Of a stretch of 64,000 nt of DNA, positions 17,496-26,185 are shown in pieces. Source of the stretch: CAVQOB01 sp963714325. Lineage in GTDB: Bacteria > Pseudomonadota > Alphaproteobacteria > Rhizobiales > Hyphomicrobiaceae. The position numbers were made by a program, and so were the translations under genes. The DNA lies in NCBI GenBank assembly GCA_963714325.1, contig CAVQOB010000012.1, positions 62,001 to 126,000 on the forward strand, read 5' to 3'. Within the stretch, counting starts at the first letter, position 1; each line of letters begins with the position of its first letter. Below the pieces are notes generated by a model. The model saw only the letters and a list, made by a program, of their open reading frames with translations. It was not told the origin of the DNA and made no database searches.

Positions 17496-17510
17496 GGCGT
17501 TCCGAACGCC
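17496..17510. promoter_or_regulatory. Candidate operator 2 of the XRE regulator
   Basis: GGCGTTC, 1 nt, GAACGCC: a second perfect 7-bp-arm palindrome that begins at the base after operator 1. Two abutting dyads with different sequences suggest either two proteins or one protein plus a promoter element. Confidence 0.45.
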
Positions 17511-17613
17511 GGCCCAACGTTAATTTGCGTTGTTGTCCCGCAGCACGTTCCCGTCCATATCTAACCGACGCCCGCGCGGGCAATTTTTCGCCGGGGCTTT
17601 GTGGGGAGTTCTA

Positions 17614-17793
17614 ATGGCTTTGATTAATCAGCAAAAATGCACAATTGCCGCGTGCCAAGCACAGTTAGGCTTGTCTCGGAACGTCCCAACAAAAAATACG
17701 GCGTTGTTTGATCTGCCGTTGGACTGGTTGCGATCTGCAGCCCAAATGCCGCGCATGAATTCCATGTCGTTGGCACAGCCGCCGGTTGCCTGA
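17614..17793 (+). CDS. Doubtful small hypothetical protein in the XRE divergent transcript
   Basis: An ATG at 17614 with GGGGAG 8 bp upstream opens 59 codons (MALINQQKCTIAACQAQLGL ...). I recognise no family. It is listed because it has a ribosome site, lies divergent to the XRE regulator, and is followed about 100 bp later by a strong rightward terminator (17896-17932), so something is probably transcribed here. A non-coding RNA is at least as likely. Confidence 0.2.
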   Translation: MALINQQKCTIAACQAQLGLSRNVPTKNTALFDLPLDWLRSAAQMPRMNSMSLAQPPVA

Positions 17794-17843
17794 CCAGATC
17801 GGCTGATACGCTATCTTTCGGTCGCATCTCCTCCTGCCAAGAT

Positions 17844-17932
17844 GTCCGCCTATGAAGCCACTTGGCTTCAACGGACGATCATGCAGCGGGGATGGAAGCC
17901 CCGCCGGACGATTTGGCGGGGCTTTCGTTTTT
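17844..17932 (+). other. Structured 3' end of a possible small transcript: hairpin plus terminator
   Basis: GTCCG (17844-17848) pairs with CGGAC (17872-17876) around a perfect 8-bp hairpin TGAAGCCA-CT-TGGCTTCA (17853-17870). The terminator at 17896-17932 follows. A CTCCTCC-like, anti-Shine-Dalgarno-like segment lies just upstream (17827-17835), as in some alphaproteobacterial trans-acting small RNAs. Non-coding RNA is an inference. Confidence 0.35.
17896..17932 (+). terminator. Strong intrinsic terminator, rightward
   Basis: AAGCCCCGCC, 9-nt loop, GGCGGGGCTT, then TCGTTTTT: a perfect 10-bp stem and T-run. The genes on both sides run leftward (XRE gene at 16829-17455, ROK kinase at 17962-18867), so this terminator implies an unannotated rightward transcript in the gap. 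Confidence 0.75.
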
Positions 17933-17961
17933 CAAGCCGACCACTTCGGACGGGCACGTGC

Positions 17962-18867
17962 TCAATCCCACAGCCACGCCGCACCCCTCACGCCGCTGGC
18001 GTCGCCCCAGCGTGGCGGGCGGATGATCAGATTGGTGTGGTCGGCGAAGATGTGCGGCGACGTTAGGCGGGGCAACATCTCGTAGAGGTGGTCGAGTTTC
18101 GACAGGCCCCCGCCGAGCACGATGACTTCGGGATCGAAGATGTTGATGACCATGCCGAGGCCGCGTGCCAGCCGGTCGGCATGGCGTTCAAGTGTAGCGC
18201 TGGCCATGAGGTCACCCGTTTTCGCAGCAGCGGCGACGGCTTCGGCGGCGAGCGGCCGGCCAGTGACACGCGTGTGGTCGGCGGCGAGTGCTGGGCCGGA
18301 GACCCAGGTCTCCATGCACCCGTCGCGTCCGCAATAGCAGCGTGGGCCCGGCAACTCGTTGGATTTCGGCCAGGGCAGGGGATTGTGGCCCCATTCGCCA
18401 GCGATGCCGCGCGGGCCGTCGATCAATCGGCTCTGGTGGACAAGCCCGCCACCACAGCCGGTGCCGATGATGACGCCGAACACCGACATGGCCCCCGCAC
18501 CCGCGCCATCCGTGGCTTCGGACAAGGCAAAGCAGTTGGCGTCGTTGGCCATGCGGACGGGGCGGTCGAGGTAGGCTTCAAGGTCGCGCTTGAGTGGTTG
18601 GCCATTAAGCCAGGTCGAATTCGAGTTCTGAACAAGACCAGTGGCCGGCGAGATACAACCGGGCATGCCGATGCCGATGCTGCCTTGGCCGCCGGCCGCT
18701 CGCTCCAGCGTCGCAATGACCTCGGCGATGGCAGCGATGGTGGCGCGGTAGTCTCCCTTCGGTGCAGGCGAGCGATGCTCGGCGCGGATCGCCCGCGCAG
18801 CGTCGAGGGCAACGCCCGCAATTTTTGAGCCACCGAGATCGATCCCAAGTTTGAGCGCTGTTGTCAT
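17962..18867 (-). CDS. ROK-family sugar kinase (fructokinase / N-acetylhexosamine kinase type)
   Basis: Protein of 301 aa. The N-terminal phosphate loop is LKLGIDLGGSKIAGVAL. ANDANCFALSEATDGAG holds the catalytic Asp. VFGVIIGTGCGGGLVH is the second phosphate motif, and the ROK zinc site appears as GEWGHNPLPW followed by CYCGRDGCMETWVSGPA. The set closely resembles Mak-type fructokinases, but glucose and N-acetylglucosamine kinases share it. It phosphorylates a hexose with ATP in the cytoplasm. The start at 18867 (MTTALKLG) has GGGGGAC upstream. It ends an apparent leftward pair with the DUF3572 gene (26 bp gap). Confidence 0.87.
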   Translation of the reverse strand: MTTALKLGIDLGGSKIAGVALDAARAIRAEHRSPAPKGDYRATIAAIAEVIATLERAAGGQGSIGIGMPGCISPATGLVQNSNSTWLNGQPLKRDLEAYLDRPVRMANDANCFALSEATDGAGAGAMSVFGVIIGTGCGGGLVHQSRLIDGPRGIAGEWGHNPLPWPKSNELPGPRCYCGRDGCMETWVSGPALAADHTRVTGRPLAAEAVAAAAKTGDLMASATLERHADRLARGLGMVINIFDPEVIVLGGGLSKLDHLYEMLPRLTSPHIFADHTNLIIRPPRWGDASGVRGAAWLWD

Positions 18868-18893
18868 GTCGTCCCCCGTCGAGCGTTCAGCCT

Positions 18894-19211
18894 TCACTCC
18901 CAGCCGCCGGCACCCTGCAGGATGGCCAGCGCCAGTGCCACTGTTTCGGGCTTGATCGCACGGCTGTCGGCGAAAACCAGCAACAACGCCTCGTTAGCGT
19001 TGATGTGTTCGAGAACCGCTTGGAGGACCTCACTGGAACCGGCGCTGGTCCGAAGGTCATCGACGCCGATGCCGGTTTCGGCGAGAAAATGGCCGAGTTT
19101 GCCGGCATCGTCGGCAAGAAATGCTAATCCTTCCGCGGCGATGGCCTCGGCGCGATGGCGATCAACGGGCAGAGCCTTTGGGGTTTTGAAGCGCATTTTG
19201 CCTCCGCTCAT
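18894..19211 (-). CDS. DUF3572 family protein
   Basis: Protein of 105 aa, rich in Ala and Leu and predicted mostly helical. The segment RAEAIAAEGLAFLADDAGKL followed by LGHFLAETGIGVDDLR matches DUF3572, a small protein usually encoded back to back with divK in Rhizobiales, exactly as here (divK starts 122 bp away on the other strand). Function unknown. The start at 19211 (MSGGKMRFKTPK) is chosen because the region upstream to 19334 overlaps the divK promoter and start codon. Confidence 0.8.
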   Translation of the reverse strand: MSGGKMRFKTPKALPVDRHRAEAIAAEGLAFLADDAGKLGHFLAETGIGVDDLRTSAGSSEVLQAVLEHINANEALLLVFADSRAIKPETVALALAILQGAGGWE

Positions 19212-19332
19212 GCGTGCATTCTCCCACACCTTAAACAATTCGTTACGACTTTGAAGGCACACTTTACAGGCGAGTGAGCCTGAGAATCGGTGCAAAATCT
19301 GGTCGGGCTCAAAGGGGGCACGCGGCAACAGC

Positions 19333-19761
19333 ATGACTATTCAGCAAACCATCAATGCTGATGATGACCGGGCGCATTCAGCGGCGCGGCCAAAGAAAAC
19401 CGTTCTCATCGTCGAGGACAACGAGCTGAACATGAAACTGTTCCATGATCTGCTCGAAGCTTACGGCTATGCAACTCTGCAGGCGCGGCATGCCCGCGAT
19501 GCTTTCGATCTGGCCCGGACGCATCGGCCGAGCCTGATCCTGATGGACATTCAGCTTCCAGAGTTCAACGGTCTGGAAGCCACAAAGTGGCTGAAGGACG
19601 ACGATGATCTCCGCGACATCCCCGTCGTTGCCGTGACTGCTTTTGCCATGAAGGGTGACGAGGAGCGGATGCGCGCCGGTGGTTGCGAGGCCTACATCTC
19701 AAAGCCTATTTCGATCGCATCGTTCATCGACACCGTTCGCAGGTTCGTTGGCGATGCGTGA
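19333..19761 (+). CDS. divK: Single-domain response regulator DivK
   Basis: Protein of 142 aa: one receiver domain after a 20-residue N-terminal tail. KTVLIVEDNELNMKLFHDLL supplies the acidic pocket, LILMDIQLPEFNGLEATKWL holds the phosphorylated Asp (residue 72), and the conserved Thr and Lys are in VVAVTAFAM and AYISKPIS. DivK relays phosphate between the kinases PleC and DivJ and controls DivL-CckA-CtrA in alphaproteobacterial cell-cycle progression. It is followed by pleD after 51 bp, the classic divK-pleD operon. The N-terminal tail is longer than in Caulobacter DivK, but no closer ATG is present. Confidence 0.95.
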   Translation: MTIQQTINADDDRAHSAARPKKTVLIVEDNELNMKLFHDLLEAYGYATLQARHARDAFDLARTHRPSLILMDIQLPEFNGLEATKWLKDDDDLRDIPVVAVTAFAMKGDEERMRAGGCEAYISKPISIASFIDTVRRFVGDA

Positions 19762-19812
19762 GTCCTGTCAATCCCCCAACTTCCATGCCCTGTGCTTCCA
19801 TGAAGGTGACCA

Positions 19813-21183
19813 ATGACAGCGCGCGTGCTGGTCGTCGATGATATTCCGGCGAATGTAAAGCTGCTCGAAGCGCGGCTGTCGGCTGAGTATTTCGAGGTGC
19901 TGACTGCCTATAGCGGGCGTGAGGCGCTGGATATCCTTCCGCGCGAACGCGTCGACGTGGTGCTGCTCGATGTCATGATGCCGGGGATGGACGGCTTTGA
20001 GGTTTGCCGGCGCATCAAGTCCGATGTGAAAACGCAGCATATCCCGGTGATCATGGTGACGGCGCTCGATCAGCCGTCCGATAAAGTGCAAGGGCTGGAG
20101 GCCGGTGCCGATGACTTTCTGACCAAGCCGGTCGACGATGTCGCATTGATCACACGCGTGAAGAATCTGGCGCGTCTGAAGATGCTCAATGATGAGATGC
20201 TGATTCGGGCCTCAACGACGCAGCAGATGGGCGCCGATGCGACGAGTGCCGCGTTATGGGCGAGTGCTGGCTCGGGCGGGCGGGTGCTGCTGGTCGATGA
20301 CCATCCACGCTCAGCGCAACGGATTGTCGAGGCGTTGTCGCGGTCGCAGACTGCCGAGATCGAATCGGATGCGCAATCGGCGTTGGTCAGGCTTTCGGAC
20401 GGCGCATTTGATCTGCTGATGGTGAGCTTGAGTCTCTCGAACGCTGACGGTCTCAGGCTATGCTCGCAGGTTCGCTCGATGGAAAGGACGCGGCACTTGC
20501 CGATCATCATCCTGGTGGAGCCGGGTGACGATGCGCGGTTGTTGCGTGGCCTCGACATGGGTGTGAACGACTATCTGGTGCGCCCACTCGATCGCAACGA
20601 GATGCATGCCCGCGTCAAGACGCAGATTACGCGCAAGCGGCACAGCGACCATTTGCGGACGCGGATCGAAGAGAGCGTCGAGATGGCGATCACCGATGCG
20701 CTGACCGGGCTGAATAATCGTCGCTACATGGAAACGCATTTGAAAACGCTGGTGGAAAACTCGCGCACGTCGGGGCGACCACTGTCGATCCTGGTCGCCG
20801 ATATCGACTACTTCAAGAAAGTTAACGACACCTACGGCCATGACGCTGGCGATACGGTGCTGCGGGAATTCGCGGCGCGCTTCCGACGCAATTCCCGCGG
20901 GATTGATCTGGTCTGCCGGATGGGCGGGGAAGAATTCGTGATCATCATGCCGGATACCGAGATTGGCCGGGCTTTCCAAGTTGGCGAGCGGCTGCGAGCC
21001 TGCATCGCGGCGGAGCCGTTCCATATCAGTTCGCAGCAGTTGCTGCGGGTGACGGCGAGTGTTGGGATTGCCACCTTCGAGCGGCGAGATGACACCCCGG
21101 AGCAATTGTTCAAGCGCGCCGATAACGCGCTCTACGCAGCCAAACGCGAAGGCCGCAACCGGGTCGTTGCCGACGCGGCGTGA
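19813..21183 (+). CDS. pleD: Diguanylate cyclase response regulator PleD
   Basis: Protein of 456 aa with receiver-receiver-GGDEF order. The first receiver (1-120) keeps its phospho-acceptor Asp in VVLLDVMMPGMDGFEVC. The second (about 155-270) has Ser where the Asp should be (LLMVSLSLSNADGL), so it is a dimerisation adaptor as in Caulobacter PleD. The GGDEF domain (about 290-456) has an intact MGGEEFVIIMPD active site and an RGID inhibitory-site RxxD five residues before it, so it should make c-di-GMP and be product-inhibited. It works downstream of DivK-linked kinases in the swarmer-to-stalked transition. Confidence 0.95.
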   Translation: MTARVLVVDDIPANVKLLEARLSAEYFEVLTAYSGREALDILPRERVDVVLLDVMMPGMDGFEVCRRIKSDVKTQHIPVIMVTALDQPSDKVQGLEAGADDFLTKPVDDVALITRVKNLARLKMLNDEMLIRASTTQQMGADATSAALWASAGSGGRVLLVDDHPRSAQRIVEALSRSQTAEIESDAQSALVRLSDGAFDLLMVSLSLSNADGLRLCSQVRSMERTRHLPIIILVEPGDDARLLRGLDMGVNDYLVRPLDRNEMHARVKTQITRKRHSDHLRTRIEESVEMAITDALTGLNNRRYMETHLKTLVENSRTSGRPLSILVADIDYFKKVNDTYGHDAGDTVLREFAARFRRNSRGIDLVCRMGGEEFVIIMPDTEIGRAFQVGERLRACIAAEPFHISSQQLLRVTASVGIATFERRDDTPEQLFKRADNALYAAKREGRNRVVADAA

Positions 21184-21884
21184 TACAGGCGGGTCGAAAC
21201 ACAGAGTTATTGTTAGGGTATGACCGTCCCGACCGAGCACCGAATGTTCAAAAATTGCGGTGTGACATTCTGCCCAAAAGAGCAAAACACAATTTCTGCG
21301 CTAGGGTTGGATAGTTCTCGCGCAGCGTACGGTGGCCCTAAAACGGCCAGAGTTGCGCATTTAACTGCATCAATGGATGATTGGGCCGATGATCGGAATC
21401 ATTCACCAAAACGATTGCAAGTCAACACTCCCTGTGCTTGGATTGTGCGTCGAGATTGGGGCTGAGCCTATCGTTGACACAAGGTTGGGCGGTCGACCTT
21501 CAGCGAGTACTTTGCTTATCCCTAGTAAGTAGCGAATTCCTCACGGGCTTTCAGGTCCGCCGCATCTCCTGATGCCGTGAGGTGACGATCGTTCTTAGCG
21601 GCTTAGGAGTGGCCTCCTCATCGTGCTGCATCTAGAACGGTCGGACGCCTTGTGGATGGTCAACGCCCTCTTTGACCCCCTTAAGGCAGCCGGCGCCCGT
21701 GGCGGGTTGGAAACGTACCCCGCTGCTGACTTGTCACGGGCCCGGCATCTATCTCTCGAGAAGCCGGTGCCCGATCCTCGTCGTGCGTTTATACCGCGGG
21801 GAGAATTTACCGATGTGATCGACGCGTGCGCCGTCGGATAACGATCAAATTGGGGGCGCGCACAACATCCTTGTTCGCGAAGAG
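21184..21884. other. About 700-bp gap between pleD and rpmG
   Basis: No open frame here has a recognisable family or a convincing ribosome site; two short rightward frames (21220-21465 and 21623-21841) look like chance. An 8-bp perfect pairing CCTCACGG / CCGTGAGG (21539-21582) encloses a 27-nt loop, and a TTGACA-like box lies near 21474. A structured RNA is possible. The sequence before 21450 is more AT-rich than the neighbouring genes. Confidence 0.4.
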
Positions 21885-22052
21885 CTACTTGATCTTGCCT
21901 TCTTTGAAATCAACGTGCTTGCGCGCGATCGGATCATATTTCTTGAAAACGAGCTTTTCCGTGCTGGTGCGGGGATTTTTCTTGGTGACGTAATAGAAAC
22001 CGGTACCAGCGGTGCTGTTCAGCTTGATCTTCTGAATGACGGATTTGGCCAT
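21885..22052 (-). CDS. rpmG: 50S ribosomal protein L33
   Basis: Protein of 55 aa read on the reverse strand: MAKSVIQKIKLNSTAGTGFY, then VTKKNPRTSTEKLVFKKYDP and ending KEGKIK. This is the standard alphaproteobacterial L33, without the zinc-binding Cys pairs found in the C+ form. It is a small basic protein of the large ribosomal subunit. Length and ends match the family, and the gene sits near divK-pleD and the Nudix-DUF983-rnr block as in related genomes. Confidence 0.97.
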   Translation of the reverse strand: MAKSVIQKIKLNSTAGTGFYYVTKKNPRTSTEKLVFKKYDPIARKHVDFKEGKIK

Positions 22053-22157
22053 GGATTACTCGTTTGAGTTCTGAAAGGCGTCTACGAGCGGCGACCGCAC
22101 CGGACGCACATGGGCTGTTGGGCGCAACATAGCCCCTGAGCGGCGTTAGTCAAGGCT

Positions 22158-22922
22158 CTATTCCGGTGCGTTTTGGCCACGGATGATGTCGCGCTTAAAG
22201 CTGCCGTTGCGGCTGTAGTAGAACGGCACGGCGGCATGATCCTGGCCGAAGGTTCCTGTCGCAATCTGCTCGGCTAAATCTTCAAGAACAACCCGGGTTA
22301 TACGGGGAATATCGAGCTGGCGGGCGTCGTCGAGGGTCAGCCACTCGAGGGCGGACAGTTCGCCGTCGACAGTGTCGCGGCGTTCGGCGATAGCCGTAGC
22401 GTCAACCGAGAAGAAGCGTGTGTCGAACCGTCGCGACCGACCGGGTGGCGTGATAGCGCGGGCGATCAACCGTAATCCGTCGAGGGCCGGACCATATCCG
22501 GCCTCATGGAATGCCTTCCAGACGGGCGGCACCGTGGTGGGTTTGCGCTCGGAGCGTGCGCCGATGATCAAGCCAGCTTCCTCGAAGGCTTCACGGATCG
22601 CCGCAGCGCCTAAAGCGCGCGCGCGTGCCGGGCTCGGCGTCCCGCGCATGCCAACAAGAAGTTTTTCGATCTCGGCAGGGGCCATCTCGCGGGTGATCGC
22701 GGCAGCCCGGTCGGCGCGGTCGACGCGGCCGCCAGGGAAGACGTATTTGCCGGCCATGAATGCGAGATCGAGACGGCGTTTGCCGAGCAGCACCTTGGGC
22801 TCAGTGCCACTGCGATCGAGGATGATGAGCGTCGCGGCATCGCGCGGCCGCAGAACCTTGGTGTCGGCTTTCTTGGCGCCGTTTTCGATTTCTGCCTTCA
22901 GCGCATCCTTGGCGTCAGACAT
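22158..22922 (-). CDS. Nudix hydrolase with an insertion in the Nudix box (NUDT19-like)
   Basis: Protein of 254 aa. PRDAATLIILDRSGTEPKVL opens the fold, GKYVFPGGRVDRAD supplies the first glycines, and REAFEEAGLIIGAR is the catalytic REUxEExGU helix. A stretch of about 40 residues separates the two halves of the Nudix box, as in the NUDT19/acyl-CoA diphosphatase-like subgroup, so CoA derivatives are possible substrates. The family hydrolyses nucleoside diphosphates linked to another group. Its start overlaps the 3' end of the DUF983 gene by 8 bp, indicating translational coupling. Confidence 0.87.
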   Translation of the reverse strand: MSDAKDALKAEIENGAKKADTKVLRPRDAATLIILDRSGTEPKVLLGKRRLDLAFMAGKYVFPGGRVDRADRAAAITREMAPAEIEKLLVGMRGTPSPARARALGAAAIREAFEEAGLIIGARSERKPTTVPPVWKAFHEAGYGPALDGLRLIARAITPPGRSRRFDTRFFSVDATAIAERRDTVDGELSALEWLTLDDARQLDIPRITRVVLEDLAEQIATGTFGQDHAAVPFYYSRNGSFKRDIIRGQNAPE

Positions 22923-23397
22923 CCCGCAGCCTTTCTTGGGTCGGTGGCCACGCCTCAGGCGCGGCCGGATCGCGATGCGAGGTGTCGGTCAACCCGAAGC
23001 CGTGCATACGGGCCGCCCATTGGAAGCCGATCAGCGCACCTTTGATGCGGGGCAGCAGCCACAGCGACAGCGCCAGCGTCATCGGCAGCCAGATCACGAG
23101 ATGGACCCAGGTTTCCGGATGGAAGGCGCGCTCGACGGCAAGCAACCCACCAACTACGATATGCCCGACGATCAGCATCGTGAAATAAGGCGGTGCGTCG
23201 TCGGCGCGCTGATGGTGCAATTCGGCCGCACAATGCGGGCAGCGATCGGCGACCTTCAGATAGGCGCGGAACAGCTTTCCTTTACCGCAGTTCGGGCAGC
23301 GGCATCGCCAGCCTCGCACCATCGCTGGCGGAACCGGCCGTGGGGCAGACGCCGGCGCCGGAGAAGTTACCATGTTGATAGCCATGCGGGCAGACAT
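22915..23397 (-). CDS. DUF983 small membrane protein with zinc-ribbon-like Cys pairs
   Basis: Protein of up to 160 aa. CRCPNCGKGKLF and DRCPHCAAEL give two CxxC pairs typical of DUF983, followed by two hydrophobic segments (MLIVGHIVVGGLLAVERA and LVIWLPMTLALSLWLLP). Function unknown; it is conserved in Alphaproteobacteria next to rnr and Nudix genes, as here. Starts at 23397 or 23373 are both possible and neither has a strong ribosome site. It precedes and overlaps the Nudix gene. Confidence 0.87.
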   Translation of the reverse strand: MSARMAINMVTSPAPASAPRPVPPAMVRGWRCRCPNCGKGKLFRAYLKVADRCPHCAAELHHQRADDAPPYFTMLIVGHIVVGGLLAVERAFHPETWVHLVIWLPMTLALSLWLLPRIKGALIGFQWAARMHGFGLTDTSHRDPAAPEAWPPTQERLRDV

Positions 23398-23468
23398 GCA
23401 ACCGCCGACCTACCGTCGTCAAGAGCCAAGCCGTCGCTGTGGCCAGTGGGAACCGCCGCGCTGGAATA

Positions 23469-25784
23469 TTACCGCCGTTTGCCTGGCCGATGCGGCAAGC
23501 GACGCTGACCGCGAACACCTTTGGGGGCGCTCAGTTGCCCCTTTTTGCCTTTCGACAACATCTCGAAGCGCAGCGCGCCGGCGCTCGGCACCGCTTCCGC
23601 CAACCGCACGTTGACTTCGTCGCCGAGCCGGAAGGCGACGCCTGAGCGTTCGCCTACCAGCGCGCGCGCGTCCTCGCGGTGGACAAAGTAGTCGTCGCCG
23701 AGTGTCGAGATGGGAATGAAACCGTCGGCGCCGGTGTCTCTCAACTTCACAAACAGGCCCGATCGCGTCACGCCGGCGATGCGCCCTTGGAATTCCGCGC
23801 CGATGCGATCAGCAAGGTGGGCGGCGATCAACCGATCGGTCGTCTCGCGCTCGGCCGACATGGCGCGGCGTTCCAATTGCGAAATGCTCTCGGCGGTTTC
23901 GACCAGACTTTCGACCTCTTCGTCGGTGATGCCGCCGGCGCCTAGGCCCAGCGCTCGGACCAGCGCTCGATGCACGATCAGGTCGGCGTAGCGGCGGATC
24001 GGCGAGGTGAAGTGGGCGTAGCGGCGCAGATTGAGACCGAAGTGGCCGGCGTTATTGGGTGCGTAGACCGCTTGCGCCTGCGAACGCAGTACGACTTCGT
24101 TGATCAGCTCGGCATATTGGCTGGTCTTGGCCTGTGCCAGAATACCGTTGAAATGCCCGGCCTTCATGGCGCCGGCAGTAGGCAGTGTCATGTCGACCGT
24201 CGACAAGAAGTCGCGCAATGATGTGAGCTTTTCCTTCGATGGCGGCTCGTGCACGCGATAGACTAGCGACGCCTTCTTCTGCTCGAGCGTTTCGGCTGCG
24301 GCGACATTGGCCTGGATCATCATCTCTTCGATCAACCGGTGAGCATCGAGGCGCTCCGGCACGATGACGTTAGCAACGCGTCCTTCTGCATCGAGCACAA
24401 TCTTCCGTTCAGGCAGATCGAGGTCAAGCGGTGCTCTGATGTCGCGGGCCTTGCAGAGCGACCGATAAGCGGCCCATAGCGGTTTCAGCACCGGCTCAAC
24501 CAAGGGCTGCGCCTTCGCGCTGGGATTGCCATCGATCGCCGCCTGGGCTTCCTGATAGTTGAGCTTGGCAGCCGAGCGCATCAGCGCGCGATGGAAGGTG
24601 TGGCGGCGTTTGTGGCCGTGTGCGTCGAACACCATGCGCACTGCCAGGCACGGTCGGTCCTCGTGCTCGCGCAGCGAGCACAAATCGTTCGAGATTTTTT
24701 CCGGCAGCATCGGCACGACGCGATCGGGGAAGTAGACCGAGTTGCCGCGTAGCCGCGCCTCGCGATCGAGATCGGTTTTGGGTCGGACATAGTAGGCGAC
24801 GTCGGCGATTGCAACGGTGACGATCCATCCGCAGGGGTTGGCAGCGTCCGGATCACTTTCCGCGTGCACGGCGTCGTCGTGGTCGCGGGCGTCGACGGGA
24901 TCGATGGTGACGAGGGGCGTATCACGCAGGTCCATGCGATCATCGCTGCTCAGCGCCGGCAGGCTCCTGAGCTCAGCCAGCACGCGTTCGGGGAATTCAT
25001 CGGGAATGCCGTGCGCGTGCACGGCGATCAGGCTGATCTGGCGCTGGTCGTCGGGATTGCCGAGCACTTCGACGATGCGCGCTTCGGCGATACCGGACCG
25101 TCCCGATCGCGCCAGATCGAAGCGCACGAGATCACCATCGCGGGCGTCGCCGGCGCGGGCCGGATCGACGGTCCAGCTTTTCAGCTCCTTGCGATCGACC
25201 GGCTCGATGGTGCCGCCGCCAAGTTTGCGCGCGCGATAGATGCCGAGGGCACGCGTTTTCTCCTTTGGCAGCTTCTTCAGCGGCTCGATGGTGTAGCGGA
25301 ACGGGCCCTCGCCCGTCAGCCGCTCGGTGCGGGCGAGCAGGCGATCGCCGATGCCGGCGACGGTGCGTTCATTGCGGCGCGGCGGCTTGACCAGAACTTT
25401 CGGGCGCGGGCCGTCGTCGCCATCCCAAACGACCGGCTCGGCGATCAGATCGCCATGTGTATCGCGCCCGGTGATGTCGAACACAGCAACCGGCGGCAGG
25501 TGGCCGCGTTCCTTGATCGACTTGCGGTTGCCGGCCAGCGTGCCGTCCTCGGCCATCTCCACGAGCAGTTGCTTCAAGGTGATGCGGTCGTTGCCCTTGA
25601 TGTTGAAGGCGCGGGCGATCTCACGTTTGCCGACCGTCTCGCGGGCACCCTGCACGAAGGCGAGGACCTGTTCCTTGGTCGGTACGCCGCCGGGATGCTG
25701 ACCTTCGGTTTGGCGGCCGCGTGCGGGGCGGGACGCCGGAGCATGGTCGGACCGTCGTCCGGATCTGCCTTTTTTCTGAGCCAT
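23469..25784 (-). CDS. rnr: Ribonuclease R
   Basis: Protein of about 771 aa. Order of domains: basic N-terminus, helix-turn-helix-like region (QVLAFVQGARETVGKREIAR), cold-shock-like domains, the RNB catalytic domain from about residue 260 (DPVDARDHDDAVHAESD with clustered Asp ligands, then RLRGNSVYFPDRVVPMLPEK), and a C-terminal S1 domain (FQGRIAGVTRSGLFVKLRD). A Lys/Arg-rich tail follows. It degrades structured RNA 3' to 5' and takes part in rRNA and tmRNA quality control. An ATG at 25799 is also possible; 25784 starts MAQKKGRSGRR. The topA gene that often precedes rnr in this class is not seen here. Confidence 0.95.
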   Translation of the reverse strand: MAQKKGRSGRRSDHAPASRPARGRQTEGQHPGGVPTKEQVLAFVQGARETVGKREIARAFNIKGNDRITLKQLLVEMAEDGTLAGNRKSIKERGHLPPVAVFDITGRDTHGDLIAEPVVWDGDDGPRPKVLVKPPRRNERTVAGIGDRLLARTERLTGEGPFRYTIEPLKKLPKEKTRALGIYRARKLGGGTIEPVDRKELKSWTVDPARAGDARDGDLVRFDLARSGRSGIAEARIVEVLGNPDDQRQISLIAVHAHGIPDEFPERVLAELRSLPALSSDDRMDLRDTPLVTIDPVDARDHDDAVHAESDPDAANPCGWIVTVAIADVAYYVRPKTDLDREARLRGNSVYFPDRVVPMLPEKISNDLCSLREHEDRPCLAVRMVFDAHGHKRRHTFHRALMRSAAKLNYQEAQAAIDGNPSAKAQPLVEPVLKPLWAAYRSLCKARDIRAPLDLDLPERKIVLDAEGRVANVIVPERLDAHRLIEEMMIQANVAAAETLEQKKASLVYRVHEPPSKEKLTSLRDFLSTVDMTLPTAGAMKAGHFNGILAQAKTSQYAELINEVVLRSQAQAVYAPNNAGHFGLNLRRYAHFTSPIRRYADLIVHRALVRALGLGAGGITDEEVESLVETAESISQLERRAMSAERETTDRLIAAHLADRIGAEFQGRIAGVTRSGLFVKLRDTGADGFIPISTLGDDYFVHREDARALVGERSGVAFRLGDEVNVRLAEAVPSAGALRFEMLSKGKKGQLSAPKGVRGQRRLPHRPGKRR

Positions 25785-26185
25785 CCCCCGACCGACCATT
25801 TGAGACGCGATCTGTCAAGCGTGTCAAATAGCATTAGGCAACTGAAGCCGCTGCAAGAGCGTGGTGGGTGCTGGGGCGCCGCCAGAAAAGTGTCGCGGAT
25901 TGCGGAGCAGCAGCGTGATCACTACAGCGCAGAAATTCGACGCCACTGCAATTCACAAAATATATATGCCATCGTTCGACGTTTCAGCTTGCAGGATTCG
26001 AGCATGGTGCGCATGTCAGTTCAATTTCCATCGGGACCGCACCGAGCCGTGTCCTCAAGAGTGAGGTGAGGCAAAGGTGCCTGCAGCAATTTAATTTGAG
26101 ACCCGACCGACAGTAGCTATGGACTTGCGGGAAGAAACAAGACGGCTAGACACTGACCGTCCTGCACAAGATAGGGTAGAACCCA
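25785..26185. other. About 400-bp divergent gap between rnr and the ureohydrolase gene
   Basis: Probably carries promoters for both genes. I see no small gene, no strong hairpin and no recognisable guanidine-class riboswitch before the ureohydrolase. Confidence 0.4.

Noticed and set aside
19231..19246. CtrA-box-like TTAA...TTAC before divK
   Set aside because: The spacing is 8 nt rather than the consensus 7, and the second half is TTAC; too weak to call.
21220..21841. Two short rightward frames in the pleD-rpmG gap
   Set aside because: No ribosome site, no recognisable family and unusual composition.
26040..26185. Guanidine riboswitch before the ureohydrolase gene
   Set aside because: I could not find the conserved ykkC-type or paired ACGR-loop hairpins.
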